Shown here: positions 43,310 through 53,693 of the stretch, piece by piece
How positions within the stretch are numbered: the stretch's first letter is position 1
How the letters are laid out: the number at the start of each line of letters is the position of its first letter
DNA from: Hippopus hippopus
Taxonomy: Eukaryota; Mollusca; Bivalvia; Cardiida; Cardiidae
NCBI GenBank assembly: GCA_946811185.2
Contig: OX328109.1
Span: 1,922,001 to 1,986,000 of the forward strand
Direction: 5' to 3'
Length of the DNA stretch: 64,000 nucleotides
Notes under the pieces: generated by a model
Told to the model about the DNA's origin: nothing
The model's database searches: none
Seen by the model: the letters and a program-made list of their open reading frames with translations, nothing else
Program-made: the position numbers and the translations under genes

Positions 43310-43785
43310 TCATTGCGACTCTGGTAACGTTAGAAAGGGCTTCAGTTGAAGTGTGTATTGGAGTTTAATGCCATTTTAACAGCTTAGGTCAAATCATGGC
43401 GGTCAGTGACGCACCCATGTGTTTCCTGGCTTTCTCACACCAGTAATGACACAACTTTCTTTCCAAAGCCACTGACTACTTTTCTCACATGCATCAGAGG
43501 TGGGAGGCGAAAAATCGCCAGAGAGAAAGTTTGCCGCAACCGGGTATCGAACCCACAACCTCCAGGTCACGAGTCAGATACGCTAACCACTGAGCTACCC
43601 GGCCGGGCTTTAGTTGAATACATTGTGCGAAAAGGTGTAAATGCTGATCATGACCATTTCCCCCTTTTCCAACAATATTTATTTATCCATTCAAAATCAA
43701 GTCCCATCTTATAAGCCACATGTAGTTTGTCTTATGGAAATGCTTTCAATGTGAACAGGTCCATAATTTTGTCGTTTTATTAGGA
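43310..43785 (+). mobile_element. Element C carrying a SINE-4 insertion
   Basis: Left remnant to 43350, SINE, then TACATTGTGCGAAAAGGTG, TTTCCAACAATATTT and the ATGCTTTCAATGTGAACAGG arm. Confidence 0.75.
43351..43604 (-). mobile_element. SINE-4 inside element C
   Basis: Body GTCAGTGACGCACCCATGTG and CACATGCATCAGAGGTGGGA, head GGTATCGAACCCACAACCTC...GAGCTACCCGG. Target duplicates GGGCTTCAGTTGAA (43337-43350) and GGGCTTTAGTTGAA (43605-43618). Confidence 0.9.
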
Positions 43786-43858
43786 ATGAATAACATAAAA
43801 GGACGAACATGAAAGCGATCATGCCAGAAATGGAAAGAAACTGTGTGCGTAAAGAAAC

Positions 43859-44122
43859 TTGAGCCACGTTATGGCAAAAGGGGGTTTACTGCATCTTCGT
43901 AATGCATTATACCAAGCAAGTTATCACATAACTGTGGATACATAAAATCCATTTTGTCTAAAAAACGACTGAATCAGGATGTAAACTGGTCCTTTGAGCT
44001 GTGGAAAATTGACCAATAACAAAAAGTTTCGACCCATGTCAGCCTGCGCGGACTGCGCAGGCTGACATGGGTCGATACTTTTTGCAGATGCATTAAACCC
44101 CCTTTTCACAGAGCATGGCTTA
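43859..44122 (-). mobile_element. Element A
   Basis: GAGCCACGTTATGGC to CACAGAGCATGGCT with the hairpin CATGTCAGCCTGCGCGGACT/GCGCAGGCTGACATG. Confidence 0.9.
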
Positions 44123-44373
44123 AATATGATTTATCGTTATCATTAGCCTAAATAAGACTTCATGGAACCATGTCATTACGTCTTTTAGATCTGTTATTGG
44201 GGTGTTTCGGAAATCTAGTCGAATTGGCCATAAAGCCTTGATTGATAACCGCCATCTTGAGAGAAATTGCTATTATTGGGAACATACAAACACTTAGATT
44301 GCCAAAATAAAACACATTGGACTTTTTCTCTCGGTAGGAGTGGACCAAACATAATGCGATTTCAATATGATTC

Positions 44374-44655
44374 ATGTTCTGTGAAAAAGGGGCTTTCGTG
44401 CACTTAAGAAAATTCTGAACCATGTCAGCCTGCGTGATGCATGATACCAAGCTAGTCATCACATAATTATGGATCCATAAATCAATTTTGTATAACGACC
44501 GACTGAATCATGCGACACACAGGTCCTTTGACACGAAGAAAATTGACCCAACAGCCAAAAGGTTTTGACCCAGGTCAGCCTGCGCAGTCCGCGCAGGCTG
44601 ACCAAGGTCGAAACCTTTTTTGCAGATGCATTAAGCCCCCTTTCCACAGAGGATG
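44374..44655 (-). mobile_element. Element A with a duplicated or rearranged left end
   Basis: ATGTTCTGTGAAAAAGGGGC...CATGTCAGCCTGCG (a plus-type left end) then GTGATGCATGATACCAAGC (minus-type) to CACAGAGGATGACC. Two A copies of opposite orientation are fused. Confidence 0.75.
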
Positions 44656-44754
44656 ACCTATACTTTTTCAAACACTTCACAGACACATTAAAAGAAACGA
44701 GATGAAATCTTACTAAATGAGTTCTCGCAAATGTTTTTACTGAGCCTCTGGCGA

Positions 44755-45000
44755 GTTTATAGCTTCTGCAAAAAGTATCGACTCATATCAGCCTGCGGAG
44801 TCGGCGCTGGCTTACCTGAGTCAAAACCTTTTTTGCTATTTTTTAATTAACTGCATGTCAAAGGACCAGTCTATCTCCAGATTCAGTCGATTATTAGACA
44901 AAATGTATTTTATGGATCCACAATTATGTGATGACTTGCCTTATGTATAATGCATCACGGAGATCCATTAAACACCCTTTTTTCGCAGCGCAGCTCATGT
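44755..45000 (+). mobile_element. Element A, diverged
   Basis: AAAAAGTATCGACTCATATC, GTCAAAGGACCAGTCTATC, GATCCATTAAACACCC to GCGCAGCTC. The hairpin is eroded. Confidence 0.75.
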
Positions 45001-45265
45001 CTGTTTTGCCAAAATAAAGGATTAAGTATGAGACAGTGCACATCGAAGATCAGACGGTTCGTTCTCTAAAGCTCGATCTTAGTTTACGTTGTTTACAAAA
45101 GCAGGCAAAGTTTCTTCCTTTTAGCACCATAAGCGGAAACATGGGCTTTTTGCGAACGGTATAGATCAAGTTCAGACAGCACAGAATGCACATAATGCTA
45201 GTTAGCAGCATTATTTTTTCGTTCACCGTAAACGTTTTTTACTACTTCATAGACAGGTTAAAACA

Positions 45266-45359
45266 ATTGGACTGGTAACCAGCATTTTCTCCTTTTCTTG
45301 CTTTCAAAAGACCCTTTCCCCCAGGGTCGTTAAAACTTGGAATTATGTGGAAGGGGTTA
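45266..45359 (-). mobile_element. Element C right-half fragment
   Basis: CTGGTAACCAGCATTTTCTC to TTATGTGGAAGGGG, followed by TTAA. Confidence 0.8.
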
Positions 45360-45656
45360 ACTATAAGAGAATACGTTCTATAATAAGTTCAAATCGAGTA
45401 CAAAAAAAAACCCCTGGATGTTTCGGCCTACTTGTTTTCATCTTTCACAAATGCCAACTTTTGACAGTAAATTGAATACGTCAGACATTGGGTTCCCAAA
45501 TTTGAAGGAAACTAGGTCGATCTAAATAGATGTAGTGAACAAATTGGATCAATGCTATGTAGCAAAATTTGTTTCTTGTCTGACATAAAAGAACATCTAT
45601 CTCAGTTTCTTTCTGTCAATTTCCGCTTCTGCTACGCTTTTTCTCCAAATATAAAT

Positions 45657-45918
45657 GAGCCAAGCTCTGTGAAAAGGGGGCTTAATGCATCTGCGAAAAG
45701 TATCGACCCAGGTCAGCCTGCGCAGTCCGCGCAGGCTGACCTGGGCAGAAACTTTTCGCTACTGGTCATTTTTCTGTATGTCCAAGGACCAGTCTACCTG
45801 AAGATTAAGTTCGTTGTTTAAAAAAGTGGCTATTATGGATCCAAAATAATGTGATTGCTCGATTGGTATAATGGATCACAGAGGTGCATTAAGCCCCCTT
45901 TTGCCAGAACGTGGCTCA
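45657..45918 (+). mobile_element. Element A, well preserved
   Basis: GAGCCAAGCTCTGTGAAAAG to CCAGAACGTGGCTC, with a perfect hairpin at 45708-45743. Confidence 0.95.
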
Positions 45919-45967
45919 AATATTTTGAAATATTGCCAAGACGTTTTTGCTCAAGAGCATGATCAGA

Positions 45968-46234
45968 TGAGCCATGCTTTGGCAAAAGGGGGTTTAATGC
46001 ATCATCGTGATGTAGGCTATAATAAGAAGCAAGTTATCACATAATTATGGATCCATAAAAAAAAAAAAGTTTTACAACAGACTGGATCATGAGGTAGAAT
46101 GGTCCTTGGACATGCAGAAAATTTACAAGTAGCAAAAAGTCTCGACCCATGTCAGACTGCGCGGACTGCGCAGTCTGACATGTGTCGATACTTTTTGTAA
46201 ATGCATTTCATTCCCATTTTCATAGAGCAGAGGC
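45968..46234 (-). mobile_element. Element A with co-varying hairpin
   Basis: GAGCCATGCTTTGGC to CATAGAGCAGAGGCTC. The hairpin reads CATGTCAGACTGCGCGGACT/GCGCAGTCTGACATG: two positions differ from the usual sequence on both arms and pairing is kept. Confidence 0.95.
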
Positions 46235-46472
46235 TCATATATTTGATTCAGAAAAAACAAAAAGAATCATAAATAACATAATATCATGCCGAGTTTTGAA
46301 CTACCGTATTATCCATGAAATGAAGTACTTTATTGTTCAACATTTTGGCTTGTGCCGTTTTTATGAGTTATAAACACTTTATAACCCGAGAAAACTTTAA
46401 AACGCGTAGATCTATTACTTCAATCATTATTTTATATTTATGGTTTGAGTTTTAGTAATGCACGTTAAGATG

Positions 46473-46504
46473 TTTTTTTTTGGGGGGGGGGGGGGGGGAG
46501 GGTG
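46473..46504 (+). repeat. T-run followed by long G-run
   Basis: A T tract then about 18 G, a quadruplex candidate and a likely assembly weak point. Confidence 0.9.
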
Positions 46505-46519
46505 GAATAAAGTGTGTCA

Positions 46520-46760
46520 AAAATAATGATTCGCGTAGTAACACGTTTAATAAAAGAACCGCATTCGGGTGCCAACGCATGGCTGCAGTTGCCCTAAGTA
46601 AAAAGTTTAAGTCGAAAAAGGGGTATAACTGTGTGAAAAATATTTTCATGGTTACCTGCCCCTGCAGTATCGGTTCCCCATTTGATAGTTAACACATAAC
46701 TACTTTAAGTTCGAAGTAAATATCTTTAGTAATGACGTTCTACAGGAATAGTGTTTCGAA
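46520..46760 (+). repeat. Dispersed 3' module R, first copy
   Basis: ATGGTTACCTGCCCCTGCAG, GGTTCCC..TTTGATAGTTAAC and GAAGTAAATATCTTTAGTAA match 48230-48440. Confidence 0.7.
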
Positions 46761-46966
46761 ACTCTTGGAAAAAAGGCATCAGCCGATCTACTGAACGTTC
46801 AACAATATCGTGATTTATTCCACAGTGTTTCATTCATTCCCGGAGTTACCGTTGTTATCGTTTCATCGCCTAGGTTTAATATCTTAACTATTTACGATTT
46901 ATGCATTTTAATTTTTTGTTCCCTACCGGCTTTACCCCTACCCCGGATGCTGCGATAACAACTATA

Positions 46967-47712
46967 AAACAAAAGGGCCATTTGCCCTAAAGCGCTCACC
47001 TGAGTAAAGTTATCTACGGTTGATAAAGCTGAAGAAACCCTGATGTTAATGACGCAAAACACATGAATGTAAATTACCTACTTTTTGACCGACTTGACCT
47101 ACTTTTGAACTTGTCAGATGTATTATCAGGACAAACATTCAGATGACGTTTCATGGGTATCAGACTGAAAATGTGGCCTATAGACTGCATACAAGGTCTT
47201 TCAAATATTTGGCCCAGTGACATTTTTTTTATCTGTTGTGACCGAATTTCAAATTTGTCTAAGATATCATCATGAAAACCTTTTTGACCAAGTTTCATGT
47301 GACCTCTAGAGTGCACAAAAGTTTTTTTTTTAGATTTGTCCATATGACCTACCTTTTGATCCTACATAACCCAATTTCCAACTTGTCCAAAACGTGATCA
47401 AGACAAACATTCTGACCAAGCTTCAGGAGTATCAAACTGAAAATGTGGCGTCTACAAGGCACACATGGTTTTCTTAAGATTTTGCCCAGTGACCTACTTT
47501 TTGACCCGACATGACCTAATTTCGAACTTGTCCGAGATATCATTGAGACAAATATTCTGACAAAGTTTCAAGAGTATCTGACGGAAAATGTGGCATCTAG
47601 AGTGCCCACAAGGTATATATTGACGACCGCATCACGGACGACGGTAGAGAAACGCCTGACACAGTACGATCACAACAGCTCACCTTGAGCACTTCGTACT
47701 CAGGTGAACTGA
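46967..47712 (+). mobile_element. Element T with internal tandem units
   Basis: AAAAGGGCCATTTGCCCTAA and GCTCACCTGAG open it; AGCTCACCTTGAGCAC...CTCAGGTGAACTGAAAAAA closes it. Inside, units of about 150-165 bp share GACCTACTTTTTGACC, AATTTC(A/G)AACTTGTC and GAAAATGTGGC. Minus-strand frames of 64-89 codons come from the repeat units. Confidence 0.8.
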
Positions 47713-48084
47713 AAAAAGGATACCCGCTGGAAAGTTCGTCTAGAAATAAGATGTGGATATGCAAATAAATGTACTGATCGTTTATTTACGTCGTTACAAA
47801 GGTTAAGGTCACTGGTATGAATGAATGAATGAATTAATTAATTAATTAATGAAGTCTCACCGCCCGTCGACATTACTGGTATGACAATAATGATATCTGC
47901 AATCACTAACAATCGGTTAGCTATGTCTACAAACCCTTTCCAAAACAACAAATTTTGAGCCTGTTTCAAATTTCAAAACATTAACAGACGATGAACTCGA
48001 AATCGGTGCAAATGAGCGTAAATTCTCTGATAGGACTGAAAACAATGTTGGAAAAGGAGAAAATACCGGTAACTATTGTCGCAA

Positions 48085-48180
48085 TGACCATCATAAATGA
48101 AAGAAATTCGCGGAGCTCTCAAATTGAACCAGCGAAACCTGGTTTCAATCCCTGTACGCTACAGACTGCGCTACCGGGTT
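48085..48180 (-). mobile_element. SINE-2 head fragment inside a broken C
   Basis: CGCAATGACCATCATAAATG to GTACGCTACAGACTGCGCTACC. It follows a C-type GAAAACAATGTTGGAAAAGG at 48038. Confidence 0.7.
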
Positions 48181-48219
48181 TAACAAACCGGTGGGAAACT
48201 TTTTTGAGTCAAACCCTTA

Positions 48220-48565
48220 TATTAAAAAGAGCAATGCATGCAGGTACCAACGCTCGGCTGCGGTTGCTTTTTGTAAAAAATGTCAGTCTGAAAAGTAGCA
48301 TAAATGTGTCATAATATTTTGATGGTTACCTGCCCCTGTTGTATGGGTTACCTGCCCCTGTTGTACGGGTTCCCTCTTTTGACAGATAACAACTAGTCCA
48401 AGATTGAAGTAAATATCTTCAATAAAGACAGAGATAAAATAGAATGTCAAATTTTTTTAAAATGTCAAAGTTTTTTTACGACGAGGCAGACGACGAGGCA
48501 GACGATAACGACAGGGCTATGACAATACTTCGACGTTTTCTTCGAAAACAGCCGAGTTAAAAGGC
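48220..48565 (+). repeat. Dispersed 3' module R, second copy
   Basis: A 24-bp tandem duplication of GGTTACCTGCCCCTGTTGTA(T/C)GG, then GACGAGGCAGACGACGAGGC and a terminal TTTTCTTCGAAAAC hairpin before AGCCGAGTTAAAA. Confidence 0.75.
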
Positions 48566-48724
48566 GTTGTTATCCCACAGGCCTTTGAAGCTTCATTTGG
48601 TCTATCACACCAGAATTTTCCCAGGTCGATCATCGAACACTTATCAAATAGCACGTTGGTGCATCACCTGAATAGTCAAATTTTCATTTACGCCGTTACC
48701 ATATATAGGCAATTGGTGACTGAA

Positions 48725-49448
48725 TCTATATTGTATATAATAAGACAAGGTGTGCAACGTAATTGAAGAAAAATTACCCCCGTCCCCTGTCAGAGGTAGC
48801 ATTAGATCAAAAACCTAAAATAAACCGAGTTACGAGTGAAGATGGTTTCACAAATGATTTTTCTGGTGTACCCTGACCCTCGAAAGTTCCAAACTTCTCT
48901 TGCGATCAAACTATAGCGCTGATCTCAATAATTTTAAAAAGCTTCCACATTTTCCGGATCGCCATGCGCTGACGTCACACAACTTATTATTCCGCAGTTA
49001 ATTGAATTTTTTTCAAAGACCTAAAATTTTTTTGTTGATGAAATTATTAGATTAATATTTTGTCTGTTATATTTAATCTTTTCATCTAATCCAATATCAC
49101 GAATTTCATCTTCCATACTGCATCTTTTCAAATGCATATTTACTGTTTATCAGTCAAAATTTTGATACGTTTTTGATAGTAAATTCACGCGACTTGTAAT
49201 TTGCTGCGTCATAATGATTTGTATGACGTCAGCGCATAGCGATCCGGAAAATATGGAAGCTTTTTCATAATTTCGAACTTTCGAAGGTCGGGGTACACAA
49301 GAAAAATCATTTGTGAAACAATCCTCAGCAGAGACTAGGTTTATTTTTTCCATTTTCGATGAAAAATTATCTCTGAAAGGGGACAGGGGGTCAAATTTTC
49401 TTCGGTCTCGTTGCACACCTTGTCTTCCAACATACGATATAGAGGCAG
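48725..49448. repeat. Large inverted repeat, arms about 250-270 bp
   Basis: Left arm 48725-48997 (ATAAGACAAGGTGTGCAACG, TTTCACAAATGATTTTTCT, CTTCCACATTTTCCGGATCG, GCGCTGACGTCA) and inverted right arm 49203-49448. Spacer is about 205 bp. Several open frames cross it but none is symmetric or conserved. Confidence 0.9.
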
Positions 49449-49806
49449 GCGCCATTGTGCTATTTATAGTAACGGTGCCCGATAATGAAAATTTTGGTAT
49501 CCCGTGACAGACCAATGGAGTTGCAATGGCCTATGGTTATCCCTGCAATGAAACATCGTCCGTTTACCAACATCGTCAGGTCAGAAATTTTATGGACGTT
49601 TATTGAAATAGAAAATAAACCAAGCCTGAAGGTGAACATTCGAAAAGTATGTACAGAGGGTTGGCGAAACCCAAAGGAGATAGAAACGTGATAACGACAT
49701 GCGGATATATCAGTCAACATAAACATCCCTTTTTAGCACACAATCTTGTTTTCTCAATCGTTCCTGCACCGGTGAGATAATTCTGTTCACCTTTGTTCGC
49801 TGTTAA

Positions 49807-50237
49807 CCCTTTATCACACGATCCCGAGTTTAAATGACCCTGCTGGATAGCCCAGTGGTTGGCGTATCTGACTCGTGACCCGATGGAACCTTGCGGGTTT
49901 TAGGCAAACTTTCTTCCCGGCGAATTTTCGCCTCTCACTTCTGATGCAAGTGAGAAAAGTAGTTAGTGGCTTAGAAAGAAAGTTATATTACTAATAGTGT
50001 GAGACAGCTAGGAAACACATGCGTAGATGAACTGACCGCCATGATATGACCTAAGCTTATAAAACGACGTTAAACTCAAATACAGGCAAAACGACCGCGA
50101 GAAATAAAACTTTTCCCACAGTGTTTTCTTATCTACTCTTTCATATACAAAATTTCACCATTTGAGCTACATTTAATTTGTTGTCTGCAAATGCTTTCAA
50201 TTTGGACTAATCTAAAATTTAGCCGTTTGGTGAAGAG
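49807..50237 (+). mobile_element. Element C with TTAA on both sides, carrying SINE-4
   Basis: TTAA at 49803-49806 and 50238-50241. Left CCCTTTATCACACGATCCCG, right GTCTGCAAATGCTTTCAATT to GGTGAAGAG. The central hairpin's left arm is missing. Confidence 0.9.
49844..50088 (+). mobile_element. SINE-4 inside element C
   Basis: TGGATAGCCCAGTGGTTGGC...GTATCTGACTCGTGACC head, body CGCCTCTCACTTCTGATGCA, tail GACCGCCATGATATGACC to ACGACGTTAAACTC. Box B is eroded. Flanks AAATGACCCTGC and AAACGACCGCGA are partly matching. Confidence 0.85.
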
Positions 50238-50241
50238 TTAA

Positions 50242-50490
50242 CCTTTACTTCACGCCAACATTTTAGACTCCTCTGTATCAAAAGCACGTGGTTATTGAGT
50301 AACATTTCAGTCATATCTTGACGACGGCTCACATACCCACGTATGTCCAGCGTTTCGCCAGTACTACGCTACGGCTCTGAAGTGTCTTGCTCAAGGACAC
50401 TCCGAGCACTAAAGGATCGAACCCGAGACTGCCAGATTACGAATCCCAAACTCTACCATTGAGCCACAAGGGCACTTTCCCCAGTTTTAA
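50242..50490 (-). mobile_element. SINE-3 in a C left-end fragment
   Basis: 50242-50286 is C-type (CCTTTACTTCACGCCAACAT). SINE-3 follows: AACATTTCAGTCATATCTTG, TGTCTTGCTCAAGGACACTC, GATCGAACCCGAGACTGCC, CATTGAGCCACAAGG. Confidence 0.8.
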
Positions 50491-50792
50491 CGACCCTGAA
50501 GGAGAGAGATGTGGAAAACGGAGAAATGCTGGCAGACAGACAGAAAAACATAGCGAGCGAGCGAGCGAGAGAGCCAGAGACAGACAGGGAAGAGAGAGAT
50601 ATCGGTCATTGTTCAAATATAAAATCGACCGTTTTTGATTGGCTGAATTACAATTCACTAGAACTTAAAAAATGCCCCGTTTTCGCGTATGTGCGCTGAA
50701 AGAGCTAATGTAATGCCTATAGCATTATATTGAAATTATATTGACTTAAATTTACATAAAACTCTCTTGCAACTTATTTGCTCGATCATTTC

Positions 50793-51027
50793 CACCCTTA
50801 ACCAAAACAATCTCAGGCTCTCAGCCATTTGATAACATTGTGGGAAAAGGAGAAAATGCTAGTAACCAGCATTTTCTCCTTTTCCCAAAATGTTTTACTA
50901 TCCTTTCATAGACAAATCTATTTTTTTAGCAACATTTCATTTATTTTTTTAGCTACATTTCACTTACTGTGTGCAAATGCTTTCAATTTGGACAAGTCTA
51001 AAATTTTGTTGTTTGGTACAAGAGTTG
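50793..51027 (+). mobile_element. Element C
   Basis: CACCCTTAACCAAAACAATC to GTTTGGTACAAGAG. Core ATGCTAGTAACCAGCAT. TTTTTTAGC.ACATTTCA is duplicated in the right half. Confidence 0.85.
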
Positions 51028-51099
51028 TTAAATATCCTACGCCTTATCATGATTCACGCTGAAAGTTATCTTTACACTGATTGAGAGGAAAATAAGCTG

Positions 51100-51800
51100 A
51101 ACGGCGCTCTGATAAAGGGGGGCTTAAAGCATCTCCGTAATACATTATACACCAAGCAAGTCATGATAGTATAAAGGATCGTCAAAGTCCATTTTAACTC
51201 ACAAACGAATGAATCATGAGGTAGAATGTTGTCAACGTAGAAACTTATTTTTATACTGACTGAGTTGAAACTAACTGAGCGGCGCTTTGGAAAACGGGGG
51301 TTTACTGCATCTCCGTGATGCATGATACCAAGCAAGTCATGATATGGCCTGCAACACGCGAACAGGGGCATTCGGACTTTTGCGTAAAGTGTCGTTTCGG
51401 ATCAGCCTGCGCAGTCCGCGCAGGCTAATCCGAAACGAAACTTTCCTTTTTATGTAATTTTCTGCTTTTGCACAAGTCTACTGTAGCACAAAATCTAATG
51501 TAGTCGTAAAGTGCCGTCTCGGATTAGCCTGCACGAACTGCGCAGGCTGATCCGAGACGACACTTTACGCAAATGTCCGAATGCCCTTTTTCGCGTGTTG
51601 CAAGCCATATTATAATGAACCTGTAAAATCCATTTTGTCTAACAACCAACTGAACATGAAGGTAGAATAGTCCTTTGACACGCAGAAAAATTAACAATAG
51701 CTAAAAGTTTCGGCCCAGGTCAGCCTGCACGGACTAAAAGGCTGAACTGGGTCGATAGTTTTTGCAGATGCATTAAACCCCCTTTTCACAGAGCATGACT
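51100..51800 (-). mobile_element. Two A copies, the second split by element B
   Basis: First A left half 51103-51235. Second A 51275-51344 and 51613-51800 (AATGAACCTGTAAAATCCAT to CACAGAGCATGACT). Confidence 0.85.
51345..51612. mobile_element. Element B nested in A
   Basis: ATGGCCTGCAACACGCG to CGCGTGTTGCAAGCCAT, inserted between CAAGCAAGTCATGAT and ATTATAATGAACC of the host A. Both GC hairpins are present. Confidence 0.95.
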
Positions 51801-52039
51801 TAACTTTATGTAGATCTTATCTTTTAGAATAGATCATGAGGACTTTGTTGATGTAATACTTTCGTTTGTGAAACGTTCGTTTCCATGGTTACTTTAAGCT
51901 TATTTCCATGGTTACCTTAAGCTTATTTTGTCCTATCACTATAACGTGCATTCCGGAATTTCATCACAAATTTCATAAAATCTGAAAACTTAAATTCTGT
52001 TTATGTCTACAAAACTTATTGTCCCATAGAGTTAATGTG

Positions 52040-52680
52040 TTACCTTGTTACCAAACAACAGAATTTAACACTTGTTTAAATTGAAAGCATTTGCAGACAA
52101 AATGAAAGCCCTATGCCCTCTCTGATGAAAAAAAAAAAAAACGTTAAAGAAATTAAAGTAAGCCATTAAATAGGTCTACGATAGTTTCAGAAAAGATTCT
52201 AGAACGTCGTTTACTGGAATTTCAATGCATATTTCGACGCAAGACTCGAAATATGGTAATGAGGTGTGAGGTAATTTGCATACAACATGGGTATCTTAAA
52301 GGAACAAAAAATGCATGCACGACGTATATTTACCCCGAGGTATTTCCATTGCTCGGTTCCATGCCACTTGTTAACACCATCTTTGATACTTAATCCTTCC
52401 TACTATGGGTGCACATCTCGCCTCCTCCTCTTCCATTTTTGGCATGGGCTATACCTGAGACGGAATCTCTGTAAACAAAAATGTGCCTTGTAAGTCTGCT
52501 ATTACCGATTTCTTCGATTTTATTTCTTCATTTAGATCGTGATAACTTTATACCCTCTATAAGAAAACTGGAGATAGGGGGAAAATGAAGAGCGCATAGG
52601 GCTATAGATAATGGGGTTTGTCTTTGAGAGGGTAGAAAATAGTGTAAAACGAGGACAAAATGCTGGTTACCAGTAGTGAA
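52040..52680 (-). mobile_element. Element C split by a 496-bp TIR element
   Basis: C left part 52040-52106 (TTGTTACCAAACAACAG to GCAGACAAAATGAA). C resumes at about 52604 (GGGGTTTGTCTTTGAGAGGG to ATGCTGGTTACCAG). Confidence 0.75.
52107..52602. mobile_element. 496-bp element with ends AGCCCTATGC
   Basis: AGCCCTATGCCCTCT and AGAGCGCATAGGGCT are inverted termini. The interior is non-coding. Confidence 0.65.
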
Positions 52681-53276
52681 TTGGCGATCTGATCCTTAAT
52701 GTACCAGTTTGGCAAAGGTCGTAGGATTTTTTTACAAACTTTGCCTTCTATAACCGAATATATAAGACAAGGTGTCAAACTGTTTCACCTTCTGAACATG
52801 ACCCCCTTTCATATGACATTATTTTTCACATATTTCTAAAATGGGAAGGAAGAAATCGTTGATTTTTATCGTATTCTGCGGTCATTAATCTTCGACCGAA
52901 AACATGTAATGGAACAAAAGGACGAAGATATTAAAGCGAGTAACGAAGGTCGAAACCTTTGAGGTGGACTTTTTTTTTTCTCTCCCCACTGTGAGATGGA
53001 AAATTTAAAACCACAGCGAATATTTTAAACGAACCTGATTGGTCAACGATATCAGTTTTGAGATAACTGATTGATACTAAAAATAGTACAGTTTTGACCA
53101 ATCACATTCGTCCAATATGCAATAAAATATATGCCATATTTTTTTCCTTCGTGTGTGACTTTATCCGCGTGTGGTGCATGTTTTTCAGCTGGACAATTTA
53201 TAGGTATATAATAAAAACAGTCATACAACTTTTCTTTTAAAAAGTTTGGCGATATTGTAGAAATCTGAGTAGTATC

Positions 53277-53490
53277 TTTTAACCATTACCAAATGGCAAA
53301 ATTTAAGACTAGTCAATGAGTCGTTTTAGACTAGTCATTTAAACTAAACATTTAAGATGGCTCAAATAATTCAGTTTGTCCTTGATAGGATAGAAAACAT
53401 TTTGGCTACCAGCATTTTCTCCTTTTCCCCACAATGTTTTCAAAAACCTTCGTCCTCAGGGTCGTTAAAAGTCGGGATTGTGTGGTAAAG
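53277..53490 (-). mobile_element. Element C, left hairpin arm deleted
   Basis: TTTTAACCATTACCAAATGG to GTGTGGTAAAGAA, with TTTTGGCTACCAGCATTTTC in place of the full palindrome. Confidence 0.85.
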
Positions 53491-53693
53491 AATTGAGAAT
53501 ACCACGAAAACGCGTACAGAAGTTTCCAAAGTTTATTGACTAAAGATGCTTATCTGTAACCTATAATTTAACATTGACAGTTAAACAAGTTTCCGTCATT
53601 CGCTTTTCCGATACCATTAATATTTCTGTAACTTCAACCCCGCTGTTATCTCAGACACATGATATCTTAACCTTTACACGTCTGACTTTATCC

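Noticed and set aside
46967..47712. Minus-strand coding exons (64-89 codons)
   Set aside because: The frames arise from the tandem units of element T and are broken between units.
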